From Thermodesulfitimonas autotrophica (lineage in GTDB: Bacteria > Bacillota > Desulfotomaculia > Desulfotomaculales > Ammonificaceae), in the NCBI RefSeq assembly GCF_003815015.1, contig NZ_RKRE01000001.1, positions 628,460 to 692,459 of the forward strand: 64,000 nucleotides of DNA, given 5' to 3'. A model generated the notes under the pieces. That model had not been told where the DNA came from and did no database searches. It saw only the letters and a program-made list of their open reading frames with translations. Below are positions 54,322 to 62,049 of this stretch, one piece after another (the first letter of the stretch is position 1; every line of letters begins with the position of its first letter). A program made the translations under genes and the position numbers.

Positions 54322-55242
54322 TCAGTGCCCCCCTCCGATGACGAAGAGCGAGGCTGGCTTGGTCACTAGCTGGTAGAGCATCTTGACCATCACCGCCAAA
54401 ACAATGGCGGAAAAAGCCACCCGCAACTGTTCTCCCGCCAGGCGGCGGCTGATTTTGGCTCCGAACTGAGCACCTAAAGAGGAGCCAATGAGAAGAAGAA
54501 CAGCTAATACCACGTCTACCGTCCCGTTAACCGTGGCTTGCGCAAGGGTTACGTTAATCGCCGTAAAAACCACCGTAAAAATGCTCGTTCCCACCGCCTT
54601 CAAAGTCGGGATGCCTAACAAGTAGATCATCACCGGGAGCATGATGAAGCCCCCTCCAACTCCCATTAGCGCTGCAAGAATACCAATCAAGAACCCGAGC
54701 GCCACCAGCGCCACCACCGAGCACTCGATACCGGAAACTGGAAAATAGATGCGTAACGGTAAGCGGGCAGCGAATCTGGGAGTGGAGCAAGCATCCTGTT
54801 TCTCTGCTATCTCCCCCGCCTTTTTGCAGCGAAGCGCCCGCACGCTTTCCTGAAACATAAAGATCCCCACAAAGAAAAGCATCACCACGTAAGCTAACTT
54901 TACCACAAAGTCGAAGTTCCCTAAGGAGCGCAGGTGCCGGACCATATCGGTACCGAAGGTACCACCGATTAAGCCACCGATAAGAATAATTGCACCAAGT
55001 TTAAAGTCCACGTTGCCGCTCCGGGAGTGAGCCAGCGTACCCGAAACAGAAGCCGCTACGATCTGGTTGGTATCGCTTGCTGTAGCTACGGCCGGTGGAA
55101 CACCCGCCATAATTAGCAGCGGCGTAAGTAGAAACCCCCCACCGACCCCAAAGAGGCCCGATAGGAAGCCTACCACACCGCCCAACCCGAGAACCAGCAG
55201 AATCGGCATATTCATATTAGCGATAGGGAGAAAGATGTGCAT
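54322..55242 (-). CDS. TauE/SafE family exporter
   Basis: A 306-residue membrane protein with eight or nine helices. The duplicated TSUP motif is visible: GFLSGLFGVGGGFLLTPLLI near the N-terminus and GILAALMGVGGGFIMLPVMIY in the second half. Members export sulfite, sulfonates or other anions. ATG 55242 follows AAAGGAGG. In a sulfate reducer, sulfite or thiosulfate is a natural candidate substrate, but this is inference. Same unit as the 138-residue membrane protein and the TIGR02186 protein. Confidence 0.9.
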   Translation of the reverse strand: MHIFLPIANMNMPILLVLGLGGVVGFLSGLFGVGGGFLLTPLLIMAGVPPAVATASDTNQIVAASVSGTLAHSRSGNVDFKLGAIILIGGLIGGTFGTDMVRHLRSLGNFDFVVKLAYVVMLFFVGIFMFQESVRALRCKKAGEIAEKQDACSTPRFAARLPLRIYFPVSGIECSVVALVALGFLIGILAALMGVGGGFIMLPVMIYLLGIPTLKAVGTSIFTVVFTAINVTLAQATVNGTVDVVLAVLLLIGSSLGAQFGAKISRRLAGEQLRVAFSAIVLAVMVKMLYQLVTKPASLFVIGGGH

Positions 55243-55278
55243 CAGCTACCTCCTTTGTCGCCGCTGTTTTTGTTGGTG

Positions 55279-55695
55279 CTAACCTCTTGCTACCCGCTGG
55301 TAGCTCACGGAAACCGGTACCTCTGGCGCAACTTCCCGGACCAAACGTGCAGTATAAGTGCGCATCAAGAGATTATACAACCAGGAGCTGAAGCCCATAA
55401 GTAGTAAGAGCAGCGTCATGATCCCGTACGGAAAGAGTCGCACCGTAGCAGAGTCCCGGGTGAAGACATGTCCGGCACTATCCCGCCAGGCATAAACTTC
55501 AAGCGTTTCGGGGTCCTGCTGAACGATCACATGACGTTCCGGGTTGTAGTAATCCTTAAACACGTCATGCTGTAAAACATAAAGCCCTGCCCAAAAAGCA
55601 AGCAGCGTTACCACCGCTACAACCGTAGTCGCCAAGATATTGAACTGCCGAAGTTTAGCCTCTTTTTCGCGATCCAGTTGGTTTCCCGTACGCAC
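55279..55695 (-). CDS. Two-helix membrane protein, unknown function (138 aa)
   Basis: A 138-residue protein, not recognised. Two membrane helices (about 20-42 LATTVVAVVTLLAFWAGLYVL and about 90-112 GIMTLLLLLMGFSSWLYNLL) flank a polar loop with RHVIVQQDPETLEVYAWRD. GTG 55695 follows GAAGGAGGG. It is the first gene of the minus unit driven by the sigma-54 promoter at 55848-55863, so it is presumably made with the exporter. Confidence 0.7.
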   Translation of the reverse strand: MRTGNQLDREKEAKLRQFNILATTVVAVVTLLAFWAGLYVLQHDVFKDYYNPERHVIVQQDPETLEVYAWRDSAGHVFTRDSATVRLFPYGIMTLLLLLMGFSSWLYNLLMRTYTARLVREVAPEVPVSVSYQRVARG

Positions 55696-55847
55696 CTGAT
55701 TTTCCCTCCTTCAAGTTACTCGCTACGTTTTTTAACACTAAAGACAAGGTGTCGCTTTCTTAAGCAGTCTTAACCTGTTGTTTGCGCAGCTACCTTCACC
55801 CCTTTCCAAGAGATCCAGTGAAATCAGCAACCCACTTCTGGGAATGT

Positions 55848-55863
55848 AGCAAGAACCTTGCCA
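55848..55863 (-). promoter_or_regulatory. Sigma-54 (-24/-12) promoter, minus strand
   Basis: Minus strand TGGCAAGGTTCTTGCT: the invariant GG and GC are 10 bases apart, and 15 of 16 positions fit TGGCAYRNNNNTTGCW (A at position 6). Transcription should start near 55836, about 140 bases upstream of the 55695 gene. Confidence 0.8.
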
Positions 55864-55928
55864 GCGAATAAACGCCTGTATTTCTAAGCAGAAAGACGCC
55901 GCTTTAATCAGGTGGGTGTTCAAAAAGA

Positions 55929-55951
55929 CAACAGCTGTTGCAAAACGCAAC
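55929..55951. promoter_or_regulatory. Overlapping dyads, candidate activator binding site
   Basis: A perfect palindrome CAACAGCTGTTG (55929-55940) overlaps GTTGC-N5-GCAAC (55937-55951). It lies 66 bases from one sigma-54 promoter and 88 from the other, a normal distance for an enhancer of an NtrC-type protein. The activator pairing is inference. Confidence 0.6.
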
Positions 55952-56038
55952 GGCGGAGGGTGATAAACCGAAACCAATAGAGCCGGGTTTGCCCCCAAAA
56001 CCTCTGTCCCCCGGCCCTAAAGGCGCTTTTAAAAGAAC

Positions 56039-56054
56039 TGGCATACTTCTTGCT
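56039..56054 (+). promoter_or_regulatory. Sigma-54 (-24/-12) promoter, plus strand
   Basis: TGGCATACTTCTTGCT fits the consensus TGGCAYRNNNNTTGCW at every constrained position, with GG and GC exactly spaced. Transcription should start near 56065, about 57 bases before the ATG at 56122. Confidence 0.85.
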
Positions 56055-56121
56055 AACACTTCAAATGGGTGTAGAGAGAAAATTTCTGTGTGGCTATCTG
56101 AAGGAGGGCATAGCAAACAAA

Positions 56122-56460
56122 ATGGCGCCCACCGTAGCTGCCTCTCATTCTTCGCCGAAGGGTAACGGCTATTCGCCCCGGTTGGGCCGGGTGCTGCTAC
56201 CCGTCTTGATGCTTTCTGCCGCGGGGCTATTTATGATGGGCATCCTGATGAATGTCGCCCGAATCACGCGAGGAAATCTTGGCCCGATAGGAACGGATTT
56301 TTGCGTATTATTTGCCGGGGGAGCACTCTACGCCGCAGGCTTCCTCTATATCTGGCACTATGTCGCACTCGCTCTGACCCGGCAATGGTTGACCCGCTTA
56401 GTAACTCGTTTGGAAGCCGAAGCAGCGAAAACGGAGCCAAACTCGCCCCTGTCGTGGTAA
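56122..56460 (+). CDS. Two-helix membrane protein, unknown function (112 aa)
   Basis: A 112-residue protein with two predicted membrane helices (about 25-47 LLPVLMLSAAGLFMMGILM and about 62-85 FCVLFAGGALYAAGFLYIW) and a charged C-terminus. Not recognised. ATG 56122 lies 13 bases after AAGGAGGG, which is long; the true start could be slightly different. It is the first plus gene behind the sigma-54 promoter and ends at a strong terminator. Confidence 0.65.
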   Translation: MAPTVAASHSSPKGNGYSPRLGRVLLPVLMLSAAGLFMMGILMNVARITRGNLGPIGTDFCVLFAGGALYAAGFLYIWHYVALALTRQWLTRLVTRLEAEAAKTEPNSPLSW

Positions 56461-56463
56461 GCT

Positions 56464-56504
56464 CACCGGCTTCTTGGAAGAAGCCGGTGGGTCCCCTTTT
56501 TTTT
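56464..56504 (+). terminator. Strong terminator between two small membrane-protein genes
   Basis: Perfect 12-bp stem (56464-56475 with 56478-56489) with a 2-nt gap in the loop centre and eight Ts at 56497-56504. Read-through to the next gene may be partial. Confidence 0.85.
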
Positions 56505-56542
56505 ATCTTGGCTAAAACCTTTGGAAAGGAGAAGCGGTTAAA

Positions 56543-56749
56543 ATGCTCTTCCAAAGCTTGCTTATGGAGATTTTGAGCCCTGCGGAGGAAGCTGAAAAGA
56601 CAGAAAAGCTTTCCGGCAGGCAGTCGCTAATGCAGCGGCTTGCGGCAAAATTTGACCTTTCGGTAACTGACCTTTGGATTCTGATCTTCACCGTGCTGGC
56701 TTTGGCCATGATTTACGGCATCGGGGAAATAGCCCTCGCGCTATCCTAA
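56543..56749 (+). CDS. Small single-helix membrane protein, unknown function (68 aa)
   Basis: A 68-residue protein with a polar N-terminal half (MEILSPAEEAEKTEKLSGRQ) and one C-terminal helix (LWILIFTVLALAMIYGIGEIALAL). Not recognised. AAAGGAG lies about 11 bases before ATG 56543. It sits after the terminator of the preceding gene, so it is expressed by read-through or an unseen promoter. Confidence 0.55.
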   Translation: MLFQSLLMEILSPAEEAEKTEKLSGRQSLMQRLAAKFDLSVTDLWILIFTVLALAMIYGIGEIALALS

Positions 56750-56807
56750 GTAATCCCCCACAGGGAACAGGCAAACGCTACGCCCCACCTCCTGGTAATA
56801 ATTGGCG

Positions 56808-56837
56808 TTTCCTTGCCCTGCCACTTTGAAGTATAAT
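56808..56837 (+). promoter_or_regulatory. Probable promoter for the LIV-I transporter operon
   Basis: TTTCCT (56808-56813), 18-bp spacer and TATAAT (56832-56837); 99 bases to the livH start. A GCCTG/CAGGC hairpin lies in the leader. Confidence 0.45.
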
Positions 56838-56935
56838 TATCTGCGAACAATCCCTTTCCCCTACGGTAGCGATTAAAAGAAGCCTGCTTGCAGGCGAAAA
56901 AGCATTTTAAATTACGTAAAGTTTGGCGGTAAACA

Positions 56936-57805
56936 ATGAGTGACGCTGCACAGGTTCTGGTTAATTCTTTGATCACCGGGAGCATCTACCTCCTCGCCGG
57001 CACGGGCTTGACACTAACTTACGGGCTTTCGCGCTTTCCGAATTTTGCGTTTGCCGAGTTTCTTACCTTTGGCGCCTATATCGGGTACCTCACTATGCAA
57101 TACCCTACCGGCTGCCTCGCAATCGCCTTGGTCACCGCAGCACTGGCTACAGGGCTCTTGAGCCTCGCCGCCTATTTCACCGTCTTTCGCCCGCTAATCA
57201 ACCGGCGTGCCGCCCTGATCCCCTTAATGATCGCTTCTATCGGCCTGGGTTACGTCATCCGTTATTCTCTGGGCGAGTGCTGGTCCTGGGCTGCGCTTTC
57301 GTACCAGCAGGTCTGGCAAACCTTCACCATCGGCGACACCCACATTACGCTGCTCTGGCTTTACTTGATTCTCGCCGCTACCGCTACCAGCATCGTTCTG
57401 CACCTTCTCTTCGTATTCACCAGGATCGGCAAAGCCATCCGGGCCACGGCAGCTAATCCGGAACTCGCCCAAGCCTCCGGGATCAACACCGAGCGGGTAA
57501 CGCTCTTTGTCTGGTTTGTCGGTGGCGCCCTTGCAGGAGTAGCCGGTGTTTTTCGCGCCGCGGATACCCAGCTTTACCCCATGCTCGGGTGGGACATCTT
57601 GCTCCCAGTTTTCGCCAGTGTGGTTCTCGGCGGCATCGGGAGTTTTTACGGTCTTCTCATAGCCGCAGCAATTCTCGGTATTGCCGAAAACTTCGGGATT
57701 GTTGTCTTACAGGCCTTAGGGCTATCAACCGAGTACCGGATGGCCGTCGCCTTCCTCGTGCTCATCCTGGTGCTAATTTTCCGCCCCCGCGGGCTCGGGA
57801 GGTGA
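56936..57805 (+). CDS. livH: Branched-chain amino acid ABC permease LivH
   Basis: A 289-residue permease with eight helices of the LivH type: ANSLITGSIYLLAGTGLTLTYGL-like start (here VNSLITGSIYLLAG), GFAFAEFLTF-like segment (PNFAFAEFLTFGAY), EAA-like loop ATAANPELAQASGINTERV and GGIGSFYG. It forms the membrane pore with LivM. The ribosome site before ATG 56936 is weak. Confidence 0.93.
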   Translation: MSDAAQVLVNSLITGSIYLLAGTGLTLTYGLSRFPNFAFAEFLTFGAYIGYLTMQYPTGCLAIALVTAALATGLLSLAAYFTVFRPLINRRAALIPLMIASIGLGYVIRYSLGECWSWAALSYQQVWQTFTIGDTHITLLWLYLILAATATSIVLHLLFVFTRIGKAIRATAANPELAQASGINTERVTLFVWFVGGALAGVAGVFRAADTQLYPMLGWDILLPVFASVVLGGIGSFYGLLIAAAILGIAENFGIVVLQALGLSTEYRMAVAFLVLILVLIFRPRGLGR

Positions 57806-57809
57806 ACAG

Positions 57810-58742
57810 ATGGATCCTGTTTACTACATCGAAGATACCCTCATTTTCGCCGGGATTTTCATTATCCTAACGCTGAGCTTAAACTTAGAGTACGGCTTCA
57901 CCGGACTGGGCAATTTCGGTAAGGTAGCCTTCTTCATGGCCGGTGCTTATACTTACGCCCTCCTGGCCCAGCTCGGCGTGCCCTTTTATTTATCACTCTC
58001 GGCAGGCGCTTTAGTCGCCGCCGCCATCGGCTTGATCGTCACCCTTCCCGCCCTGCGCCTGCGCGAAGACTACTTGGCCATCGTTACCCTTTCGTTCGGC
58101 GAAATCCTCCGGCTTATCATTAAAGCGCAGGAAGGAATTGCAGGTGGCGTGCACGGTATCGCCGTGCCTGCCGCTTTCCCCTTTGCCTCTTTACGGCTTT
58201 CCGCCTTGGCCAACATCGCCTTAATCGGTACCCTCCTCTTGGGCTCCTTCCTTATCGTGGAGGCCCTCGCCCATTCGCCTTACGGTCGCATCCTCAGAGC
58301 CATCCGGGACGACGACACCGCCGTTCAAGCGCTAGGTAAAAATACATTTCTCTTCAAAGCGAGCGCCCTCGCGTTAGGTTCCGCCATCGCCGGGTTAGCC
58401 GGAGGCATCTTTGCCCAATACGTTCAATTCATTGACCCTTACATGTTCCTGCCACCGGTGACCTTCCTGGTCTGGATCATGCTGATCCTCGGCGGGTCTG
58501 GGAACAACTGGGGTGCCCTTGCAGGGGGCCTCGTCGTGGAACTGATTAATAGGGGTACCCGCATCGCCAAGGATTACCTTACTTTACCGGTAGACCCAAA
58601 TAACCTGCAATTCATCCTCTACGGCCTACTGGTTATCATCATCCTTCTTTACCGGCCCCAGGGATTGCTCCCCGAGGGCCCGCTCAAAACACCCGCCAGA
58701 AAGGAGGCCCAGAAGTGGCTCTCCTCGCCACCGACCGCGTAG
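57810..58742 (+). CDS. livM: Branched-chain amino acid ABC permease LivM
   Basis: A 310-residue permease: LILTLSLNLEYGFTGLGNFGKVAFFMAGAY, LPALRLREDYLAIVTLSFGEI, RAIRDDDTAVQALGKN (EAA loop) and GGSGNNWGALAGG. ATG 57810 follows GGGAGGTGA, inside the livH stop region. The end overlaps livG by 28 bases. Confidence 0.94.
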   Translation: MDPVYYIEDTLIFAGIFIILTLSLNLEYGFTGLGNFGKVAFFMAGAYTYALLAQLGVPFYLSLSAGALVAAAIGLIVTLPALRLREDYLAIVTLSFGEILRLIIKAQEGIAGGVHGIAVPAAFPFASLRLSALANIALIGTLLLGSFLIVEALAHSPYGRILRAIRDDDTAVQALGKNTFLFKASALALGSAIAGLAGGIFAQYVQFIDPYMFLPPVTFLVWIMLILGGSGNNWGALAGGLVVELINRGTRIAKDYLTLPVDPNNLQFILYGLLVIIILLYRPQGLLPEGPLKTPARKEAQKWLSSPPTA

Positions 58743-59491
58743 GGAAAAACTTTGGTGGCTTCCGCGTCCTCAACGAGGTCAGCCTAACCGTGAACGAAAA
58801 GAGCTTTACGGGTCTGGTGGGCCCCAACGGAAGCGGCAAAACCACGCTTTTCAACGTCATTTACGGGCTTCTCCGCCCTGACAGCGGCGCGGTTTTCTTT
58901 CGCGGCGAAAATATCACCGGTCTGCCGCCTTTTGCCCTTTACGAGCGCGGGCTTGCCCTCGCCTTTCAAATCCCGCGTCTCTTCGGCTCCCTTTCGGTCC
59001 TTGACAACCTCTTCCTGGCAGCGCCCCACGTGGCCGGGACACATCCGGCAGCCGCGCTTTTTTGCCGCCGTTACTGGCAAACAAAAGAGAGGGAACTCGC
59101 AGCGCGAGCCAAGGAAGTGCTCGAGCTTCTTGAACTCACCCCCCTATCACTCAAACCCGCCCGCGAGCTTTCGGGAGGGCAGCGGAAACTCCTGGAAATT
59201 GGCCGCACCCTGATGGCCAGCCCAACACTTATTCTGCTTGATGAGCCGGCGGCAGGCGTCAACCCAGTGCTGGGACGTAAGATATACGAAACACTGAAGC
59301 GCCTTCAGCGCGAAGCAGGGATTACCTTTTTCGTTATCGAACACCGTCTGGAGATTCTCTTTGACTTTGCCGACCAGGTTTATCTCATGGATGCCGGACA
59401 CGTCGTGCTCGCGGGAACGCCGCAAGCAGTGCTTGCCGACCCGGCTTTTTATACTATTTACGCGGGGGAGAGTAGCCAGTGGCGCTCTTAG
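58715..59491 (+). CDS. livG: Branched-chain amino acid ABC ATPase LivG
   Basis: A 258-residue ATPase: Walker A GPNGSGKTTLFN, Q-loop LAFQIPRLFG, signature ELSGGQRKLLEIGR, Walker B LILLDEPAAGVNP, and switch His VIEHRLE. GTG 58715 with AAAGGAGG. Overlaps livF by 13 bases. Confidence 0.95.
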   Translation: MALLATDRVGKNFGGFRVLNEVSLTVNEKSFTGLVGPNGSGKTTLFNVIYGLLRPDSGAVFFRGENITGLPPFALYERGLALAFQIPRLFGSLSVLDNLFLAAPHVAGTHPAAALFCRRYWQTKERELAARAKEVLELLELTPLSLKPARELSGGQRKLLEIGRTLMASPTLILLDEPAAGVNPVLGRKIYETLKRLQREAGITFFVIEHRLEILFDFADQVYLMDAGHVVLAGTPQAVLADPAFYTIYAGESSQWRS

Positions 59492-60201
59492 AGGTTACCG
59501 ATTTAACTGCGGGGTACAGCGATACAACCATCATCGAAGGAATAAACATCAGGGTGGAAGCAGGAGCAATCACCGCTATCGTGGGGCCCAACGGCTGCGG
59601 CAAATCAACCCTGCTCAAGAGTATCCTCCGGTTGGCGCGTCGCTTCAACGGCCGGGTTATTTTCCAGGAGCAGGAAATAAGCGATCTACCCACCTACGAG
59701 ATTATCCGGCGCGGTATCGCGTACGTTCCTCAGGTCAATAACGTTTTCAGCAACCTCACCGTCCAGGAAAACCTGGAAATGGGTGCCTATTTCCGCAAGG
59801 ATAAAGAAGGAATCGCCAGCGATTACGAGGAAATATATACCCGGTTCCCAGAGCTTGCAAGGCGCCGCCGCGCCCGCGCCGAAACGTTAAGCGGCGGAGA
59901 GAGGCAGCTCCTTGCCATTGGCCGCGCCCTGATGGGGAGACCGGCCGCGCTCTTGCTGGATGAACCACTCGCCTTTCTCGCACCCAAAACCGCGGCCTTC
60001 ATTCTGGAACGGCTCCAGGCCATTAAAACCAAGGGCATTGGCATCCTGCTGGTAGAACAGAATACCTTCCTGGCCTTAGGAGCCGCCGCATACGGTTACG
60101 TACTTAACCAGGGCCGGTGCGTAATGGAGGGAACTGGGGCGGCGCTTTTAGCCGACCCGGCACTCCGCGAACGTTTTCTCGGCGTGGCGAAGGGGGTGTA
60201 A
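59479..60201 (+). CDS. livF: Branched-chain amino acid ABC ATPase LivF
   Basis: A 240-residue ATPase: GPNGCGKSTLLKSI, VPQVNNVFSNLTVQENLEMGA, ETLSGGERQLLAIGRALM, LLLDEPLAFLAPK, and LLVEQN. GTG 59479 overlaps livG. The usual LivF ending LLADPALRERFLGV is present. Confidence 0.95.
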   Translation: MALLEVTDLTAGYSDTTIIEGINIRVEAGAITAIVGPNGCGKSTLLKSILRLARRFNGRVIFQEQEISDLPTYEIIRRGIAYVPQVNNVFSNLTVQENLEMGAYFRKDKEGIASDYEEIYTRFPELARRRRARAETLSGGERQLLAIGRALMGRPAALLLDEPLAFLAPKTAAFILERLQAIKTKGIGILLVEQNTFLALGAAAYGYVLNQGRCVMEGTGAALLADPALRERFLGVAKGV

Positions 60202-60263
60202 ACGGAGCAGGAGCAAAAATTTCCGCCGGTTTCGCAAAAAATACAGAGAGGAGGCAAAATCTG

Positions 60264-61472
60264 GTGTTTGGCTTGCAGTGGACTCGCCTTCAAAAAACGG
60301 TAGCGCTGGTAGCGGTGCTGGCACTCCTTTTTACCGTAGTCGGCTGCGGGAAGAAAACCGCGCCCACAACGTCGCCGGAGCAGGCTGCAGCGGGGGAGAT
60401 TAAACTTGGCTGCGTTCTTTCGACAAGCGGTCAGTTGGCGGCCATGGGGAGCAAAATGGCAGACGCCGTCAAACTCGCCGTGGACGAAATAAACGCGGCC
60501 GGTGGGGTGAACGGGAAAAAGATTAAGCTCTACTTAGAAGATGACGCTACCGACCCGGCAACCTGTCTTAACGCCGTCAAAAAACTGGTGGAGCTTAATA
60601 ACGTGAAGCTGATCATCGGTGGAATGACTTCCGGCGGGGCAAAGACTGCCGGTCCGTACGCTTCGCACCGCAAGGTGCTCCTCGTTTCACCTTCGGCTAC
60701 CTCCCCCGAGCTTTCGGGGCAGTCCTGGCGTGACTACTTCTTCCGGACCTGTCCGAGCGACGCTTTCCAAGGCAAGGTGATGGCACAGTTAGCGGTAGAT
60801 GAGGGGCTCAAAAAGGTCGCCATCCTGGCGATGGATAACCCGTACGGAGCAGGCCTTAGCAGCGTCATTCAATCCGCACTCGCCGGTAAGGCGGAAGTCG
60901 TCGGTGTGGTAAAGTACGACCCGAATAAGAAAGACTTCCGCACGGAACTCACCCAGATTAAAAACCTGAAACCGGACGGCGTCTTCCATATCGGCTATAA
61001 CGACGATGGCCGGGTAATTTACCAGCAGGCGTTAAGCCTTGGTCTCGATAAACTGCGGTGGATCGGCTGCGACGGGGTTTACGGCAGCGGCATGTTCACC
61101 ACGCAGGCCGCCGCCGAATTCATGGCCCGCGCCATGAAGGGCACCCGTCCGGCACCGCCTACAGGCGCCAGCTACGACAAGTTCCGCACCGCTTACAAGG
61201 CCAAGTTCAACACTGAGCCGGAAGTCTTCTGTGATACCGTGTACGACGCGGTGAAGCTGATTGCGGCGGCGTGCGCCAAAGCCCAAAACGACGACCCGGT
61301 GAAGGTGCGCGAAGCGCTCCTCGCCGTTGGCCAGAACTACCAGGGTGCCAGCGGGACGATCACCTTTGACCAGCAGGGCGATAGAATCAGCGCCGTTTAC
61401 GAAGTATGGCAGGTGGTTAAGCAAGGTGATAAGTATACCTTTAAACAGGTAAAATTGGTCGATCTGAAATAA
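60264..61472 (+). CDS. Branched-chain amino acid-type substrate-binding lipoprotein
   Basis: A 402-residue binding protein for the LIV-I transporter. GTG 60264 behind GAGGAGG gives a lipoprotein signal (VALVAVLALLFTVVGCGKK, lipobox VVGC at about residue 28). The mature domain is the periplasmic-binding type I fold of LivJ/LivK: IKLGCVLSTSGQLAAMG, DEINAAGGVNGKKIKLYLED, YNDDGRVIYQQA. Ligand could be branched-chain amino acids, amides or another small acid. It is last in the operon and ends at a bidirectional terminator. Confidence 0.92.
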   Translation: MFGLQWTRLQKTVALVAVLALLFTVVGCGKKTAPTTSPEQAAAGEIKLGCVLSTSGQLAAMGSKMADAVKLAVDEINAAGGVNGKKIKLYLEDDATDPATCLNAVKKLVELNNVKLIIGGMTSGGAKTAGPYASHRKVLLVSPSATSPELSGQSWRDYFFRTCPSDAFQGKVMAQLAVDEGLKKVAILAMDNPYGAGLSSVIQSALAGKAEVVGVVKYDPNKKDFRTELTQIKNLKPDGVFHIGYNDDGRVIYQQALSLGLDKLRWIGCDGVYGSGMFTTQAAAEFMARAMKGTRPAPPTGASYDKFRTAYKAKFNTEPEVFCDTVYDAVKLIAAACAKAQNDDPVKVREALLAVGQNYQGASGTITFDQQGDRISAVYEVWQVVKQGDKYTFKQVKLVDLK

Positions 61473-61492
61473 TAACTTTAAGCTCCGGGCGA

Positions 61493-61536
61493 AAAAGAAA
61501 AATAGGCCCGCCCTTGTAAGCGGGCCGTTTTCTTTT
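61493..61536. terminator. Bidirectional terminator between livJ-type gene and aprB
   Basis: Stem GGCCCGC/GCGGGCC (61505-61511 with 61520-61526), T run downstream (61528-61536) and A run upstream (61493-61503), so it serves both converging operons. Confidence 0.85.
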
Positions 61537-61554
61537 CCCCTTCGCTTTCGGCTG

Positions 61555-61899
61555 TTAGGCGCCGTTATCCTCCTCACCGTCCGATAGGACGAGGTTGCGC
61601 ATCCGGTAAACCTTCCCCTTGCAATCCGTCAGCGTCCAGGTGATGCTGTGCCGGCCGAGCTTCGGAACGAGCCGCGCCGGAATGGGGGCGAGCTGGTACT
61701 GCACCTGGGTCACGATCGCCTGGGTCGGGCAGTAAATGGTGCAGGTCATGCAGTCCCAGCATTCCCCGGGATCCCGGCAGTAGGCCTTGCCCGTCGCCGC
61801 GTCGACGACGAAGAGGTTACCCGGACAGACCGAAACACAGAGCGGATCGGGCTCGTTTTTACAGCCGTCGCATTTATCCGGCAGGACATAAGGCGGCAT
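61555..61899 (-). CDS. aprB: Adenylylsulfate reductase subunit beta
   Basis: A 114-residue iron-sulfur subunit that feeds electrons to AprA for reduction of APS to sulfite. Cluster I cysteines: CDGCKNEPDPLCVSVCP; cluster II: CWDCMTCTIYC, with the conserved electron-path Trp before the second Cys. The start is ATG 61899 (PPYVLPDKCDGC), as in known AprB; a longer start at 61926 adds nine non-conserved residues. It is shorter than characterised AprB (about 150-166), lacking most of the C-terminal arm that wraps around AprA. It is downstream of aprA, the opposite of the usual aprB-aprA order. Confidence 0.92.
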   Translation of the reverse strand: MPPYVLPDKCDGCKNEPDPLCVSVCPGNLFVVDAATGKAYCRDPGECWDCMTCTIYCPTQAIVTQVQYQLAPIPARLVPKLGRHSITWTLTDCKGKVYRMRNLVLSDGEEDNGA

Positions 61900-62049
61900 T
61901 CCCGCGACATGACCCCCTTTCGCCAACTATTATCTTAAGCCTTGAAGGCCATTACCCCGTTCGGCGTCGCGGGCTTCACAGCCCCTTTCCTTGATAATCC
62001 CTACCTCAATAAACGTCGCCTCTTGGGCGGCCAACGTTTTCGAACCGTA

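Noticed and set aside
55738-56116. Short open frames on both strands in the sigma-54 intergenic region
   Set aside because: They lack ribosome sites and protein-like sequence and overlap the promoters and dyads.
56801-56816. A third sigma-54 promoter before livH (TGGCGTTTCCTTGC)
   Set aside because: The GG to GC spacing is one base short of the strict requirement, and a TATAAT lies just downstream.
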